A stretch of 64,000 nt of DNA from Actinomycetospora endophytica (GCF_021026375.1 NZ_JAJNDB010000001.1:1550001-1614000); one strand, 5' to 3'; shown: positions 33,791-42,646, counted from the stretch's first letter. A program made the numbers and translations. The notes: generated by a model not told the origin, from the letters alone.

Positions 33791-34150
33791 ATGAGCGCAA
33801 CCGACGAGAGCTCTCGCGGTGCGGCCCCGCCCGGCAGCGGGCCCACCCCGTACGAGGAGATGCAGCGCAGTCCGGAGTTCAAGGCCCTCCGCAGCCGCTG
33901 GCGCCGCTACATCTTCACGATGAGCGGCCTGTTCCTCGCGTGGTTCCTGGTCTACGTCCTGCTCGCCGACTTCGCCCCGGACGTCGTCAACACGAAGCTG
34001 GGCGACACGAACATGACCGTGGGCCTCCTGCTGGGCCTGCTGCAGTTCGTGTCGACGTTCGCCATTGCCGTGGCGTACGCGCGCTACGCCGAGAAGAACC
34101 TCGACCCGACCGCCGCGGAGCTCCGCGCCCGCGTGGAGGAGAAGCTGTGA
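33791..34150 (+). CDS. DUF485 membrane protein
   Basis: A 119-aa protein with the family start YEEMQRSPEFKALRSRWRRY and two transmembrane helices (FTMSGLFLAWFLVYVLLADF; VGLLLGLLQFVSTFAIAVAY), ending in YARYAEKNLDPTAAELR. DUF485 proteins (YjcH in E. coli) are almost always encoded beside ActP and probably assist it. ATG with GAAGGGTGAG upstream; GTGA overlap with the symporter gene. Confidence 0.9.
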   Translation: MSATDESSRGAAPPGSGPTPYEEMQRSPEFKALRSRWRRYIFTMSGLFLAWFLVYVLLADFAPDVVNTKLGDTNMTVGLLLGLLQFVSTFAIAVAYARYAEKNLDPTAAELRARVEEKL

Positions 34151-35826
34151 CGGCTCCCCAGACCCTCGCCGCCCTGCCGGCGCAGGCCGCCGCCCCGAAG
34201 GAGCTGGGCAGCCCGGCGCTGAACATCGGGATCTTCCTGGTGTTCGTCGTCATCACCCTCTTCATCGTCTACCGGGTGAGCCGGGCCTCGACGACGGCGT
34301 CGGACTACTACGCCGCGGGGAGCTCGTTCACCGGGCCGCAGAACGGCATCGCGATCTCCGGGGACTACCTCTCGGCCGCGTCGTTCCTCGGCATCGCCGG
34401 CGCGATCGCCGTCAACGGCTACGACGGGTTCCTGTACTCGATCGGCTTCCTCGTCGCGTGGCTGACGGCGCTGCTGCTCGTCGCCGAGCTGCTGCGCAAC
34501 GTCGGGCGCTTCACGATGGGCGACGTCCTGAGCTTCCGGATGCGCCAGCGGCCGGTCCGCGCGGCCGCCGCGGTCTCCACGCTGGTCGTCTCGTTCTTCT
34601 ACCTGCTCGCGCAGATGGCGGGCGCCGGCGGGCTCATCTCGCTGCTGCTGGGCATCCCGAACAGCCCGGGGATCTTCGACGGCCAGGCGCTCGTCATCGC
34701 CCTGGTCGGCTTCGTGATGATCATCTACGTGCTGTACGGCGGGATGCGCGGCACCACCTGGGTGCAGATCATCAAGGCGACCCTGCTCGTGATCGGCGCG
34801 GCCGTCATGACGGTGTGGGTGCTGGGCCTGTTCGGGTTCAACCTGTCGGCGGTCTTCGGCGCCGCGGACTCGAACGCGACCGCGAACCTGCTCAACGCGG
34901 GCAACCAGTACGGCAAGACGGTCACCAGCAAGATCGACTTCCTGTCGCTCGCCGTCGCGCTCGTCCTGGGCACCGCGGGCCTGCCGCACGTGCTCATGCG
35001 CTTCTACACCGTGCCGACCGCCCAGGAGGCGCGCCGTTCGGTGAACTGGGCGATCTGGATCATCGGCATCTTCTACCTGTTCACGCTGGTGATCGGGTAC
35101 GGCGCCGCGGCGCTGGTGCCGAAGGGGATGCTCTCGTCGTCGAACGTCAACGACGCCGCCCCGCTGCTGGCCTTCGAGCTCGGCGGCACGATCCTGCTCG
35201 GCATCATCTCCGCCGTCGCGTTCGCGACGATCCTCGCCGTCGTCGCCGGTCTGACGATCACGTCGGCGGCGTCCTTCGCGCACGACGTGTACGCGTCGGT
35301 GCTCAAGGACGGGAAGCCCGAGCCCGGCTCCGAGGTGCGGGTCGCGCGGCGGACGGCGCTCGTCGTCGGGTTCGTCGCCGTGCTCGGCGGCATCCTCGCC
35401 AACGGCCAGAACGTCGCCTTCCTGGTCGCGCTCGCGTTCGCGGTGGCCGCCTCGGCGAACCTCCCGACGCTGCTCTACTCGCTGTTCTGGAAGAGGTTCA
35501 ACACCACCGGGGCGCTGTTCAGCATCTACGGCGGGCTGGCGATCAGCATCATCCTGATCATCTTCTCGCCCGCGGTGTCCGGGAAGGTGACCGCCGGCAA
35601 GAGCGCGTCGATGCTGCCCATGGGCGTCGACTTCCACTGGTTCCCGCTGGACAACCCCGGGATCGTGTCGATCCCGCTGTCGTTCATCCTCGGGATCGTC
35701 GGCACGTACGTCGGCGCCAACCGCGTCTCCCCGGAGGAGCGGGAGGAGTTCGAGCGCCGGGCCGCCGAGATGGAGGTCCGCTCCATGACCGGGGCGGGCG
35801 CGTCGACGACGGTGGCGTCGCACTAG
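34147..35826 (+). CDS. actP: Cation/acetate symporter, ActP type
   Basis: A 559-aa SSS-family symporter with about 13 transmembrane helices. Characteristic segments are DYYAAGSSFTGPQNGIAISGD, YLSAASFLGIAGAIAVNGYDG, GTAGLPHVLMRFYTVPT and TSAASFAHDVYASVLK. It couples acetate (and possibly pyruvate or glyoxylate) uptake to Na+ or H+. It is coupled to DUF485 by a GTGA overlap and lies downstream of the LytTR regulator. A strong hairpin overlaps its stop codon. Confidence 0.92.
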   Translation: MTAPQTLAALPAQAAAPKELGSPALNIGIFLVFVVITLFIVYRVSRASTTASDYYAAGSSFTGPQNGIAISGDYLSAASFLGIAGAIAVNGYDGFLYSIGFLVAWLTALLLVAELLRNVGRFTMGDVLSFRMRQRPVRAAAAVSTLVVSFFYLLAQMAGAGGLISLLLGIPNSPGIFDGQALVIALVGFVMIIYVLYGGMRGTTWVQIIKATLLVIGAAVMTVWVLGLFGFNLSAVFGAADSNATANLLNAGNQYGKTVTSKIDFLSLAVALVLGTAGLPHVLMRFYTVPTAQEARRSVNWAIWIIGIFYLFTLVIGYGAAALVPKGMLSSSNVNDAAPLLAFELGGTILLGIISAVAFATILAVVAGLTITSAASFAHDVYASVLKDGKPEPGSEVRVARRTALVVGFVAVLGGILANGQNVAFLVALAFAVAASANLPTLLYSLFWKRFNTTGALFSIYGGLAISIILIIFSPAVSGKVTAGKSASMLPMGVDFHWFPLDNPGIVSIPLSFILGIVGTYVGANRVSPEEREEFERRAAEMEVRSMTGAGASTTVASH

Positions 35827-35887
35827 GTGCCTCGGCTCGTGAGCGCTGATCGATGCCCGGGCGTCAATCGGTGCTCACGGGCACCTA
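35824..35887 (+). terminator. Long hairpin terminator at the actP stop
   Basis: TAGGTGCC (35824-35831, including the TAG stop) pairs with GGCACCTA (35880-35887). Inside, CGTGAGC (35838-35844) pairs with GCTCACG (35873-35879), with a further GCCCGGGC core. It sits between same-direction genes, so it should terminate the symporter operon. Confidence 0.7.
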
Positions 35888-35936
35888 CCGCACCGTGTGG
35901 TTGCATGGGGACCATGCGTGAGAGCTGGGGACGCCC

Positions 35937-36263
35937 GTGACGTCGGAGGCGCCCGCCGTGGCCGTGACCGAGGTGCCCCAGGGCGCGACGCTGCTCGACG
36001 TCCGGGAGGACGACGAGTGGGTCGCGGGGCACGCCCCGGAGGCGGTCCACGTGCCGATGTCGCAGTTCCTGTCGCGGCTCGACGACGTGCCGGAAGGGCC
36101 GCTGGCCGTGGTCTGTCGCGTCGGCGGCCGGTCGGCGCAGGTGGCCGCGTACCTGGTCGGGCAGGGCCGCGAGGCGGTGAACGTCAGCGGCGGGATGCTC
36201 GCGTGGGAAGCCGCCGGCCGCCCCGTGGTGGCCGACGGGCCGGGACCCGCGCAGGTGGTGTGA
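35937..36263 (+). CDS. Single-domain rhodanese-like sulfurtransferase
   Basis: A 108-aa rhodanese fold: LLDVREDDEWVAGHAPEAVH, then the active-site loop with catalytic Cys in VVCRVGGRSAQVA, then VNVSGGMLAWEAAG. It transfers sulfane sulfur from persulfide carriers to acceptors in the cytoplasm. The GTG start has weak upstream signals. It is 4 bp before the next gene and probably co-transcribed with it. Confidence 0.87.
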   Translation: MTSEAPAVAVTEVPQGATLLDVREDDEWVAGHAPEAVHVPMSQFLSRLDDVPEGPLAVVCRVGGRSAQVAAYLVGQGREAVNVSGGMLAWEAAGRPVVADGPGPAQVV

Positions 36264-36267
36264 CCCG

Positions 36268-37191
36268 GTGACCTGCCCGCGCTGCGGCCGGGAGCAGCCG
36301 CCCGGCGAGTCCGGCCGTTTCTGCGTGCACTGCGGCCGCGTGCTGAGCGGGGTGCGGTGGGTGGCGACCACCCCCGACGCCATGCGCCCCCGCGAGCCGG
36401 TGCTGACGCGGCTCCCGTACGCCGGGCCGCCGAGCTACCGCCAGATCCCCCGCTGGAGCCTCTGGCCCTGGGCGGAGCGCCCGGAGCCGGGGAGCCCGGA
36501 CGGGCCGCTGCCGCCGCGCGCGGCCACCGAACCGCAGGAGGCCCTCCGGGCCCATGCCGCGTTCCTGCGGCAGCTCGCGATCACCACCGGTGTCCTCGCC
36601 GGGGTCGCCGCCGCGGGCGAGGTGTTCCGCTACGTGCTGCTGCTCCTGTCCCGGGACCGCGCGCTCTCCGGGGTCGTCCTGGGCTGGTCGGACGTGCTCG
36701 TGACGCTGTTCGGCCTGCTCGCCCCGGTGGCCGCGCTCGCGACCGGGGTGATCTTCCTGCGCTGGCTGCTCGCGGCGCGGACCGTCGCCTCCGAGATCTC
36801 CGGTACCCGCCCGTGGCGGTCCACCCGGATCCTGCTGCTGGGTTGCGTCCTGCCGCCGTTCACGCTCACCGTGCCGGGCGCCACGCTCGCCGAGATCGAG
36901 CACGCGGCCGGGCGGGATCCGGCGCGGCGCCCGGTGCCGTCCCGGCCGGTGCTCACGTGGTGGGCGACCTGGGCGGTCGGGGTCGTGCTCGGCATCCTCA
37001 CCGTGGTGCAGGGGTTCTGGACGAGTACGCAGGCCCTCGCCGACGGCGTCGAGCTGCACGCGCTGGTCGACGTGGCCGCCGTCGTGACCGCCTGGGCGAC
37101 CATCCGCGTCGTCGCGCACCTCACCGAGCTGCTCGCTCCGGTGCTGCGCCCGACGGGCCGCAGCTGGGTGGTCCGCCCGGCGGCCGCCTGA
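36268..37191 (+). CDS. Zinc-ribbon membrane protein, DUF4328-like
   Basis: A 307-aa protein. The N-terminal zinc ribbon is C-P-R-C ... C-V-H-C (residues 3-23). A P/R-rich linker follows, then about four to six transmembrane helices (e.g. ATGVIFLRWLLAARTVASEI). The pattern RTVASEISGTRPWRSTRILL matches DUF4328 proteins of actinobacteria. Function unknown. It ends in a hairpin-rich gap facing the convergent ferritin gene. Confidence 0.72.
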   Translation: MTCPRCGREQPPGESGRFCVHCGRVLSGVRWVATTPDAMRPREPVLTRLPYAGPPSYRQIPRWSLWPWAERPEPGSPDGPLPPRAATEPQEALRAHAAFLRQLAITTGVLAGVAAAGEVFRYVLLLLSRDRALSGVVLGWSDVLVTLFGLLAPVAALATGVIFLRWLLAARTVASEISGTRPWRSTRILLLGCVLPPFTLTVPGATLAEIEHAAGRDPARRPVPSRPVLTWWATWAVGVVLGILTVVQGFWTSTQALADGVELHALVDVAAVVTAWATIRVVAHLTELLAPVLRPTGRSWVVRPAAA

Positions 37192-37209
37192 GACGCCCCC
37201 GCCGGCGGG

Positions 37210-37259
37210 ACGAACGACCCGTTCGTGGCGTCTATCGGGACGAACGAGTCGTTCGTCCC
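37210..37259. terminator. Double ACGAACG hairpin between convergent genes
   Basis: ACGAACG-acc-CGTTCGT (37210-37226) is followed by GGGACGAACGA-g-TCGTTCGTCCC (37237-37259), an 11-bp perfect stem. Lying between convergent stops at 37191 and 37275, they can terminate both directions. Confidence 0.65.
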
Positions 37260-37274
37260 GGGTGGGGCGCGGCC

Positions 37275-37829
37275 TCAGGCGCCGGCGAGCGTCGCGACCC
37301 CGCCCGCGGACGGCGGCGCCGTCGGGTCGGTCCCGGCGCCCCCGGGCATCTCCCGGGCCACGAAGTCCTCGACGTGGAACAGGTTGTCGCCCGCCCGACG
37401 CACGATCCGCAGCAGCGTCGTCATCGAGGCGACCTCCTCGACCTGCTCCTTGAGGTACCACTGCATGAACTGCTCGCCGAGGTAGTCGCCCTGGTCGCGG
37501 GCGGCGCGGGCGAGCAGCGTGATCTGGTCGGTGACCCGCTTCTCCTGATCGAGCACCAGCTCCACGACGTCCTCGACCGACTTGAAGTCGTTGCGGACCT
37601 CGTCGAGGCCCGGGATGCGGACCTGGACGTCGTTGTCGAGCAGGTACTGGACCATGCCCATCGCGTGGTTGCGCTCCTCGAGCGCCTGCGCGTAGAAGTG
37701 CGCCGCGAGCTGGGGCAGGTCCTCGTCGTCGCAGTACACGGCCACGGCGGTGTACTGCTGGGACGCCGTGAACTCGTGCCGGATCTGCTCGGTGAGGAGT
37801 TCGTGGAACGTCGACGAGGGGTCGTTCAT
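37275..37829 (-). CDS. Ferritin
   Basis: A 184-aa iron-storage protein of the four-helix ferritin fold. Diiron-site residues are in LLTEQIRHEFTASQQYTAVAVY (first Glu and Tyr) and ALEERNHAMGMVQYL (E-x2-H), with a third Glu near EQVEEVASM. It resembles actinobacterial BfrB-type heme-free ferritin. The ATG lies 2 nt after the stop of the reductase gene, so the two are co-transcribed; a TACACT box within the reductase 3' end could give an extra internal promoter. Confidence 0.92.
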   Translation of the reverse strand: MNDPSSTFHELLTEQIRHEFTASQQYTAVAVYCDDEDLPQLAAHFYAQALEERNHAMGMVQYLLDNDVQVRIPGLDEVRNDFKSVEDVVELVLDQEKRVTDQITLLARAARDQGDYLGEQFMQWYLKEQVEEVASMTTLLRIVRRAGDNLFHVEDFVAREMPGGAGTDPTAPPSAGGVATLAGA

Positions 37830-37831
37830 GG

Positions 37832-39250
37832 TCACCGAGTGTAGGTGCCCCGGGTCCTCGCGTCCGCTGTCGGCCGGGATGTCACACCCTGGCTCCCCGT
37901 GCGGGTGGTCACCGCCGGCGGCGCGGCGGGGCCGGTCGGCCCGGTGGGCGCCTGCACCGGCATCGGGCCGGACCAGCCGAACTGCTCGGTGTGCACCCGC
38001 CCGACCGGCACCGCGAGCTGCTCGAGCGCGGCGAGCGTCCCGGCGAGCAGGGAAGGCGGTCCGCACACGAAGTAGTCGAGCTCGTCGCGCCAGGGGCGCC
38101 CGGGGAGCACCTCGGTGAGGAGCGAGAGGTCGACGCGGCGCCCGGCGGTCCGGATGATCTCCAGGTCCAGGCGGCGGCTCAGCACGTCGAGCTCGTCGGC
38201 GAACAGCGGCTCGGTGCCGCGCTCGGCCAGCACGAGCCGGTGGCAACGGGTGTCGCCGCGCTCGGCCAGCGTGCGCAGCATGCTCATCATGGGCGTGATC
38301 CCGACCCCGCCCGCGACCAGCACCAGCCCCGCGCAGCCGCGGTCCTCCTCGGCGGTGAACGACCCGTGCGGGCCGTCGAGCCACACCTTCTGGCCCTGCC
38401 GCAGCGCGGCCACCCGGTGCGAGAAGTCGCCCTGGTCGCGGACGGTGAGCTCGAGGCGGCCGGTGACGTTCGCGCTCGAGGCGATCGTGAACGGGTGCTC
38501 CTCGGTGCCGACGACCGCGCGTCGCAGCCGCAGCCACACGAACTGGCCGGGGTCGAAGCGCATGCCGCCGCGGCGCAGGTGCACCGGCGCGAGCACGAGG
38601 GTCGACACGCTGGGGCCCTCCCGGCGCACGCCGTACACGACGTAGGCGCCCTGCCGGGAGAACAGCGGCCGCCACACCCAGCGGTGGGAGAGCACGGCGA
38701 GCAGCACCCCGGCCAGCACCACCAGGCACACCCGCATGACGGGGTCGGCGACGAGGTGGTTCAGCCAGAGCACATGTAGCCCCGCGAGCACCAGCCCGAG
38801 GCCGGCGAGCCCGACGTGCAGGCGGGCCCAGATCTCGTAGCGGGCCCCCGGCCGTCGTCCGCCCGCGGCGACCCCACCCACGAGCAGCAGGGATACCAGC
38901 GAGCCCCAGCCGACCTTCGCGGTGTCGCGCGCGGTCAGCGGGTTGATCAGCTCGGGGTGGTTCCAGAGCGCCACGACGGCGTGCATCACGACCGCGGCCA
39001 GCGCGAGGATGCCGAGCCACCGGTGCAGGCCCATGACCCGGTCGACCCCGAAGGCGCGGGTCAGCGTGCGGATGCGCGACGGCACGAGCACGACCACGAC
39101 CAGTGCCCCGAGCCCGAGCACCCCGAGGCCCACCGACAGCATCGAGCCGACGCGGGTGGAGTTGCCCCGCCAGGCCGACATCACGAAGGGCACCACGGCC
39201 AGCAGGACCAGGGCCCCGGCCCACGCCGTCGTCGTCATCCGTCTGCGCAC
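37832..39250 (-). CDS. Ferric-reductase-like transmembrane flavoprotein (FAD/NAD(P)H)
   Basis: A 472-aa protein. The N-terminal ~230 residues form six or more helices with paired haem-ligand His (MGLHRWLGILALAAVVMHAV and RLHVGLAGLGLVLAGLHVLW), as in ferric reductases and NOX. FAD binding is at HPFTIASS, NAD(P) binding at LVAGGVGITPMMSML and FVCGPPSLLAG. It moves electrons from NAD(P)H across the membrane, perhaps to Fe(III). Start GTG 39250: a TAGCGT box lies 8 nt upstream (leaderless). Ferritin follows after 2 nt. Confidence 0.88.
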   Translation of the reverse strand: MRRRMTTTAWAGALVLLAVVPFVMSAWRGNSTRVGSMLSVGLGVLGLGALVVVVLVPSRIRTLTRAFGVDRVMGLHRWLGILALAAVVMHAVVALWNHPELINPLTARDTAKVGWGSLVSLLLVGGVAAGGRRPGARYEIWARLHVGLAGLGLVLAGLHVLWLNHLVADPVMRVCLVVLAGVLLAVLSHRWVWRPLFSRQGAYVVYGVRREGPSVSTLVLAPVHLRRGGMRFDPGQFVWLRLRRAVVGTEEHPFTIASSANVTGRLELTVRDQGDFSHRVAALRQGQKVWLDGPHGSFTAEEDRGCAGLVLVAGGVGITPMMSMLRTLAERGDTRCHRLVLAERGTEPLFADELDVLSRRLDLEIIRTAGRRVDLSLLTEVLPGRPWRDELDYFVCGPPSLLAGTLAALEQLAVPVGRVHTEQFGWSGPMPVQAPTGPTGPAAPPAVTTRTGSQGVTSRPTADARTRGTYTR

Positions 39251-39258
39251 GATCGGGG

Positions 39259-39264
39259 ACGCTA
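39259..39264 (-). promoter_or_regulatory. -10 box TAGCGT of a predicted leaderless promoter
   Basis: On the minus strand TAGCGT ends 8 nt before the GTG at 39250 that starts the ferric-reductase/ferritin operon. Confidence 0.5.
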
Positions 39265-39476
39265 GGGGCGTGACCTGTCCGTGATCGGCGAGTCTGAGAA
39301 CGGCCACCCGTCGATCGCGCCGAGAGCCCGCCGCCGGGCGACGACGGGCGGCGCGATGCTCCGATCGGACGCGGTGATGATGCGTGTGCGGGATCGGGCT
39401 CTCAGATTCGGCGACCCGCCCGCCCCGCCCGGGCCGCTCGGCCCGCCGGACCGGCCACCCGGCAGGATGGCGCGCC

Positions 39477-40199
39477 GTGACTTTCGACCGGGCGCGCGAG
39501 GCCGCCGAGGTACCCGCGGCGTTCGACCAGGACGCGTCGTCCTACGACCGGCTCGTCGGGGCCAATCCGGGGTACTTCGACCACCTGAAGCGCTCGGCGG
39601 CCCGCCTCGGCCTGCCCGGGCGCGGTGCGGGCCTGCGGCTGCTCGACGTCGGGTGCGGTACGGGCCTGTCGACGCGGGCGCTGCTCGACACCTACCCGGA
39701 GGCGGAGATCGTCGCCGCGGACGCGTCGGCGGAGATGCTGGCGCAGGCGCGGGCGAAGGCGTGGCCCGCGACGGTGCGGTTCGTGCAGTCCCGGGCCGAG
39801 GACCTGGCCACGGCGGGCGTCGAGGGGCCGTTCGACGGCATCCTCGCCGCGTACCTGCTCCGCAACCTGCCCGACGTCTCGGCGGGTGTGGCGGACCTGC
39901 GGGACCTGCTCGCACCGGGCGCACCGCTGGCCGTGCACGAGTACTCGGTGGCGGACTCGGCGTACGCGCGGGCGGTGTGGACGGCCGTGTGCTGGGCGAT
40001 CGTCATCCCGCTCGGGAAGCGGGTGACCGGTGACGCGTCGCTGTACCGCTACCTCTGGCGCAGCGTGCTGGCGTTCGACGGGCTGACCCGGCTGACCGGG
40101 CGACTGTCCGGCGCCGGACTGGAGCACGTGCACGTCGAGCCCATGGACGGGTGGCAGCGCGGGATCGTGCACACGGTGGTGGGCCTCCGGCCCATGTGA
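39477..40199 (+). CDS. Class I methyltransferase, UbiE/CrtT-like
   Basis: A 240-aa SAM-dependent methyltransferase. Motif I is LLDVGCGTGLSTRALLDTYP, motif II IVAADASAEML, and post-motif DGILAAYLLRNLPDVSAG resembles UbiE-like enzymes (LRNxxD). C-terminal hydrophobic helices (ARAVWTAVCWAIVIPLGKRV) suggest a lipophilic substrate. GTG 39477 has CAGGAT 8 nt upstream and no Shine-Dalgarno. It converges with a Rieske gene; such pairs occur with carotenoid genes in streptomycetes, so a carotenoid or quinone substrate is possible. Confidence 0.78.
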   Translation: MTFDRAREAAEVPAAFDQDASSYDRLVGANPGYFDHLKRSAARLGLPGRGAGLRLLDVGCGTGLSTRALLDTYPEAEIVAADASAEMLAQARAKAWPATVRFVQSRAEDLATAGVEGPFDGILAAYLLRNLPDVSAGVADLRDLLAPGAPLAVHEYSVADSAYARAVWTAVCWAIVIPLGKRVTGDASLYRYLWRSVLAFDGLTRLTGRLSGAGLEHVHVEPMDGWQRGIVHTVVGLRPM

Positions 40200-40238
40200 A
40201 TGGATGTGGTCGCCATGACGACCGAAATCGTTCACATG
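40193..40238. terminator. Bidirectional hairpin between convergent genes
   Basis: CATGTGAA (40193-40200) and TTCACATG (40231-40238) form the outer stem, GGTCG/CGACC (40208-40212/40219-40223) the inner one. The stem includes both stop codons, so it can terminate both transcripts. Confidence 0.6.
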
Positions 40239-41236
40239 CGACGCAGTCGCTGCTGGTAGAGCCGTTCGGCGTACTCGATGTCGTCGACCCAGAGCCGCTT
40301 CGCCGCCCACTCGATGAGCGGGCGGACCAGCGGCTGGGCGCGCCGGGCATGGACGAACCCCGACCGGTCGGAGTGCGCGACGACGGCCTCGGTCACCTGG
40401 GTGCGCGCCCGGCCGTCGGGGTGCGGGGCGAGCGGGGTCGCGTGGGTCTCGACGACGCTGCCCGCCCCCTCGCCGCGGGTGATGTGCATGACGACGGTGC
40501 GCGGGTCCGGGCACGTGAACCGGGCCTCGACGGGGACGCCGTAGTTCCTCGAGACCCGGAACGCGACGTGCAGGTCGAAGTGGTCGGAGTCCTCGTCCGC
40601 GGTCCGTCCCGGGGCGGAGTCGACGCGCAGGTCCGCGAACGAGTGCGGGTGGAACCACGCGCCGTGCCAGGGGTCGAGTCGGTTCGCGACGACGTCGTCG
40701 GGCTCGCACGTCCCGACCATCGTCGCCACCGCGACCAGGCTCTCCGTGTGCTCCGGCCGCACCGGCAGGATCGGGGCGTCGGTGGGCTCCTCGCCGCCGA
40801 CGGCGTCGAGCCGGACCCACGCCAGCACCCCGTCGTCGTGCGCGGGCAGCGTCCGCCAGCCGGCCCGCCCGGACGGCCCGAGCGAGAGCCCGTGCCAGCG
40901 GCAGATGAGCTCGCACCCCGATTGCGTCGCGGTCGACAGATCCGCGCCCAGGTGCGGGCAGGCGCCAGGACCGGCGTGCAACTCGCCGGAGGGGGCGCGC
41001 CATGCCACGAGCTCGACCCCGGCCACCGTTGTCCCGAACGGGGTGCCGGCGCGGATCTCGCGCGACGCCCCGACGACGAACCAGTTGCCCGACGGCCGCG
41101 CCTTCGCCCGCTCGAGCGCGGCGTGGATGATCCCGGGCCGCGCGTCGCGCCAGGTCGGCTCCATGGCCTCCCAGCGCTCGCCGGAGAGCCGGCGCAGCGG
41201 GTTCACGGGACGGCGGGCGGGGCGCTTGTCCAGCAC
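40232..41236 (-). CDS. Rieske 2Fe-2S protein (DUF5914-like)
   Basis: A 334-aa protein. The Rieske domain has C-P-H-L near residue 97 and C-R-W-H at about 115 (ligands Cys/His and Cys/His). The C-terminal half is a conserved DUF5914-like region (DPWHGAWFHPHSFADLRVDS). Such proteins sit in carotenoid clusters of some actinobacteria and may be oxygenase-like or redox partners. The start is GTG 41236 with TAGCGT 8 nt upstream; the longer frame is not supported. The family name is from memory. Confidence 0.78.
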   Translation of the reverse strand: MLDKRPARRPVNPLRRLSGERWEAMEPTWRDARPGIIHAALERAKARPSGNWFVVGASREIRAGTPFGTTVAGVELVAWRAPSGELHAGPGACPHLGADLSTATQSGCELICRWHGLSLGPSGRAGWRTLPAHDDGVLAWVRLDAVGGEEPTDAPILPVRPEHTESLVAVATMVGTCEPDDVVANRLDPWHGAWFHPHSFADLRVDSAPGRTADEDSDHFDLHVAFRVSRNYGVPVEARFTCPDPRTVVMHITRGEGAGSVVETHATPLAPHPDGRARTQVTEAVVAHSDRSGFVHARRAQPLVRPLIEWAAKRLWVDDIEYAERLYQQRLRRM

Positions 41237-41244
41237 GGTGCCCG

Positions 41245-41250
41245 ACGCTA
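41245..41250 (-). promoter_or_regulatory. -10 box TAGCGT of a predicted leaderless promoter
   Basis: On the minus strand TAGCGT ends 8 nt before the GTG at 41236 of the Rieske gene. Confidence 0.5.
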
Positions 41251-41366
41251 GGCGTGGCGCGGGTGACGCTGCAGTTCCCCGGGCGCGCTCTGTGGCCGGA
41301 CGCACGTCTGGCTGCGACGAACGTGGCTGGTGGGCACCCGTCCGGGTGGGGCCCGACCGAGATTCA

Positions 41367-41425
41367 GCGATGCGGCGTCGCAGACACCCGACGTCCGCGA
41401 TGCGGCGCCGCTGACACCGGACGTC
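41367..41425. repeat. Two tandem copies of a 29-bp unit
   Basis: Units at 41367-41395 and 41397-41425 begin GCGATGCGGCG and end GACGTC, differ at 3 of 29 positions and have a 30-bp period (about three helical turns). They lie in the 213-bp gap downstream of arginine deiminase and ~120 bp upstream of the Rieske promoter. Confidence 0.6.
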
Positions 41426-41449
41426 AGCAGAACCGCATCCTCGATCCGG

Positions 41450-42646
41450 TCACGACGGCAGGTCGCGCTCCCACGGACAGCTCAGGCACCGCGGCCCGCC
41501 GCGCCCGGAGCCCAGCTCGAACCCCTCGATCGTCACGACCTCGATCCCGGCGTCGCGCAGCCGCCCGTTCGTCGCGGTGTTCCGCTCGTAGGCCACGACG
41601 ACGCCGGGTGCCAGCGCCAGGGTGTTGTTGCCGTCGTCCCACTGCTCGCGCTCCGCGGCGACGCCGGCGGGCCCGGTGTCGACCGCGCGCAGCTCGGCGA
41701 TCCCCATGGCCCGCGCGGCGGCGGGACGGAACGGCTCCGGCCCGGTGATCGCGAGCCCGTCGCCGTCAGGGGTGATCGTCCAGGCCTGCAGCGCGTCGAG
41801 GACCTCGGGGAACACGACCATCGCGTCGACGTCGACCATGGTCGCGACGGTGTCGAGGTGCATCGTCGCGCGGCGCTGGGTGATCGGGACGGCGAGCACG
41901 GTGCGGGCGAGCCCGTCGGCGAACATCGCGCGGGCGAACGACTCGGCCCCGGCCGGGCTGGTGCGCTCCCCGACCCCGACCGCGAGCACCCCCGGCGCCA
42001 GGAGCAGCACGTCGCCGCCCTCGACGGGGGAGGGGTCGCGCGGGTCGGTGTGTCCGACGCCGCCGAGCTCCGGGTGGCCCCGGTGGGCGAGCGCGACGAG
42101 GGCCGCCTCCCGCCGTCGGGCCGGCATGCCCATCGCGGCGGCCACAACGCGGTCGCCGACCCGCACCGACGAGTCGCGCGTGAACATCAGGTTGGGCAGC
42201 GGGTCGACGGCGAACTCGTCGGGGCCGTGCATGCGCCGGACCAGCGAGTTCTGCCCGTCGACGAGCTCGCGGAAGGTGAGCCCGCCGATGAGCGCCCGGG
42301 CGAGGTGTCCCGCGTCGAGCGTGGCGAGCTCGCCGCGGACCGCGGCGCCGAGCTCGCGGCCGACGGAGCGCTCGTCGACGGCGTCGGCGATCCCGTGGGC
42401 GCGGACGTCGTCGTCGGCCAGGGCGGTCCGGAGCAGGTCGGCGAGGAGCAGCACCCGGACCCCGTGCTGCTCGAGGGTGGCGGCGAAGCGGTCGTGCTCG
42501 AGCTGCGCGCGCTCGACCCACGGGATGCCGTCGAAGAGCAGCCGGTCGGCATTGCGCGGGGTCAGCCGCTCGAGCTCCGGGCCGGGCCGGTGCAGCACGA
42601 CCGTCCGCAGCGGGCCGACCTCGGTGTCCACGCGGGGCGGGGTCAT
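41450..42646 (-). CDS. arcA: Arginine deiminase
   Basis: A 398-aa enzyme hydrolysing L-arginine to citrulline and ammonia. Conserved parts are the N-terminal [51 protein letters not shown] and, near the C-terminus, the catalytic Cys in [18 protein letters not shown] 42646 has TAGGGT 8 nt upstream and no Shine-Dalgarno. No ornithine carbamoyltransferase or carbamate kinase lies nearby, so the full ADI pathway is not clustered here. Confidence 0.93.
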   Translation of the reverse strand: MTPPRVDTEVGPLRTVVLHRPGPELERLTPRNADRLLFDGIPWVERAQLEHDRFAATLEQHGVRVLLLADLLRTALADDDVRAHGIADAVDERSVGRELGAAVRGELATLDAGHLARALIGGLTFRELVDGQNSLVRRMHGPDEFAVDPLPNLMFTRDSSVRVGDRVVAAAMGMPARRREAALVALAHRGHPELGGVGHTDPRDPSPVEGGDVLLLAPGVLAVGVGERTSPAGAESFARAMFADGLARTVLAVPITQRRATMHLDTVATMVDVDAMVVFPEVLDALQAWTITPDGDGLAITGPEPFRPAAARAMGIAELRAVDTGPAGVAAEREQWDDGNNTLALAPGVVVAYERNTATNGRLRDAGIEVVTIEGFELGSGRGGPRCLSCPWERDLPS

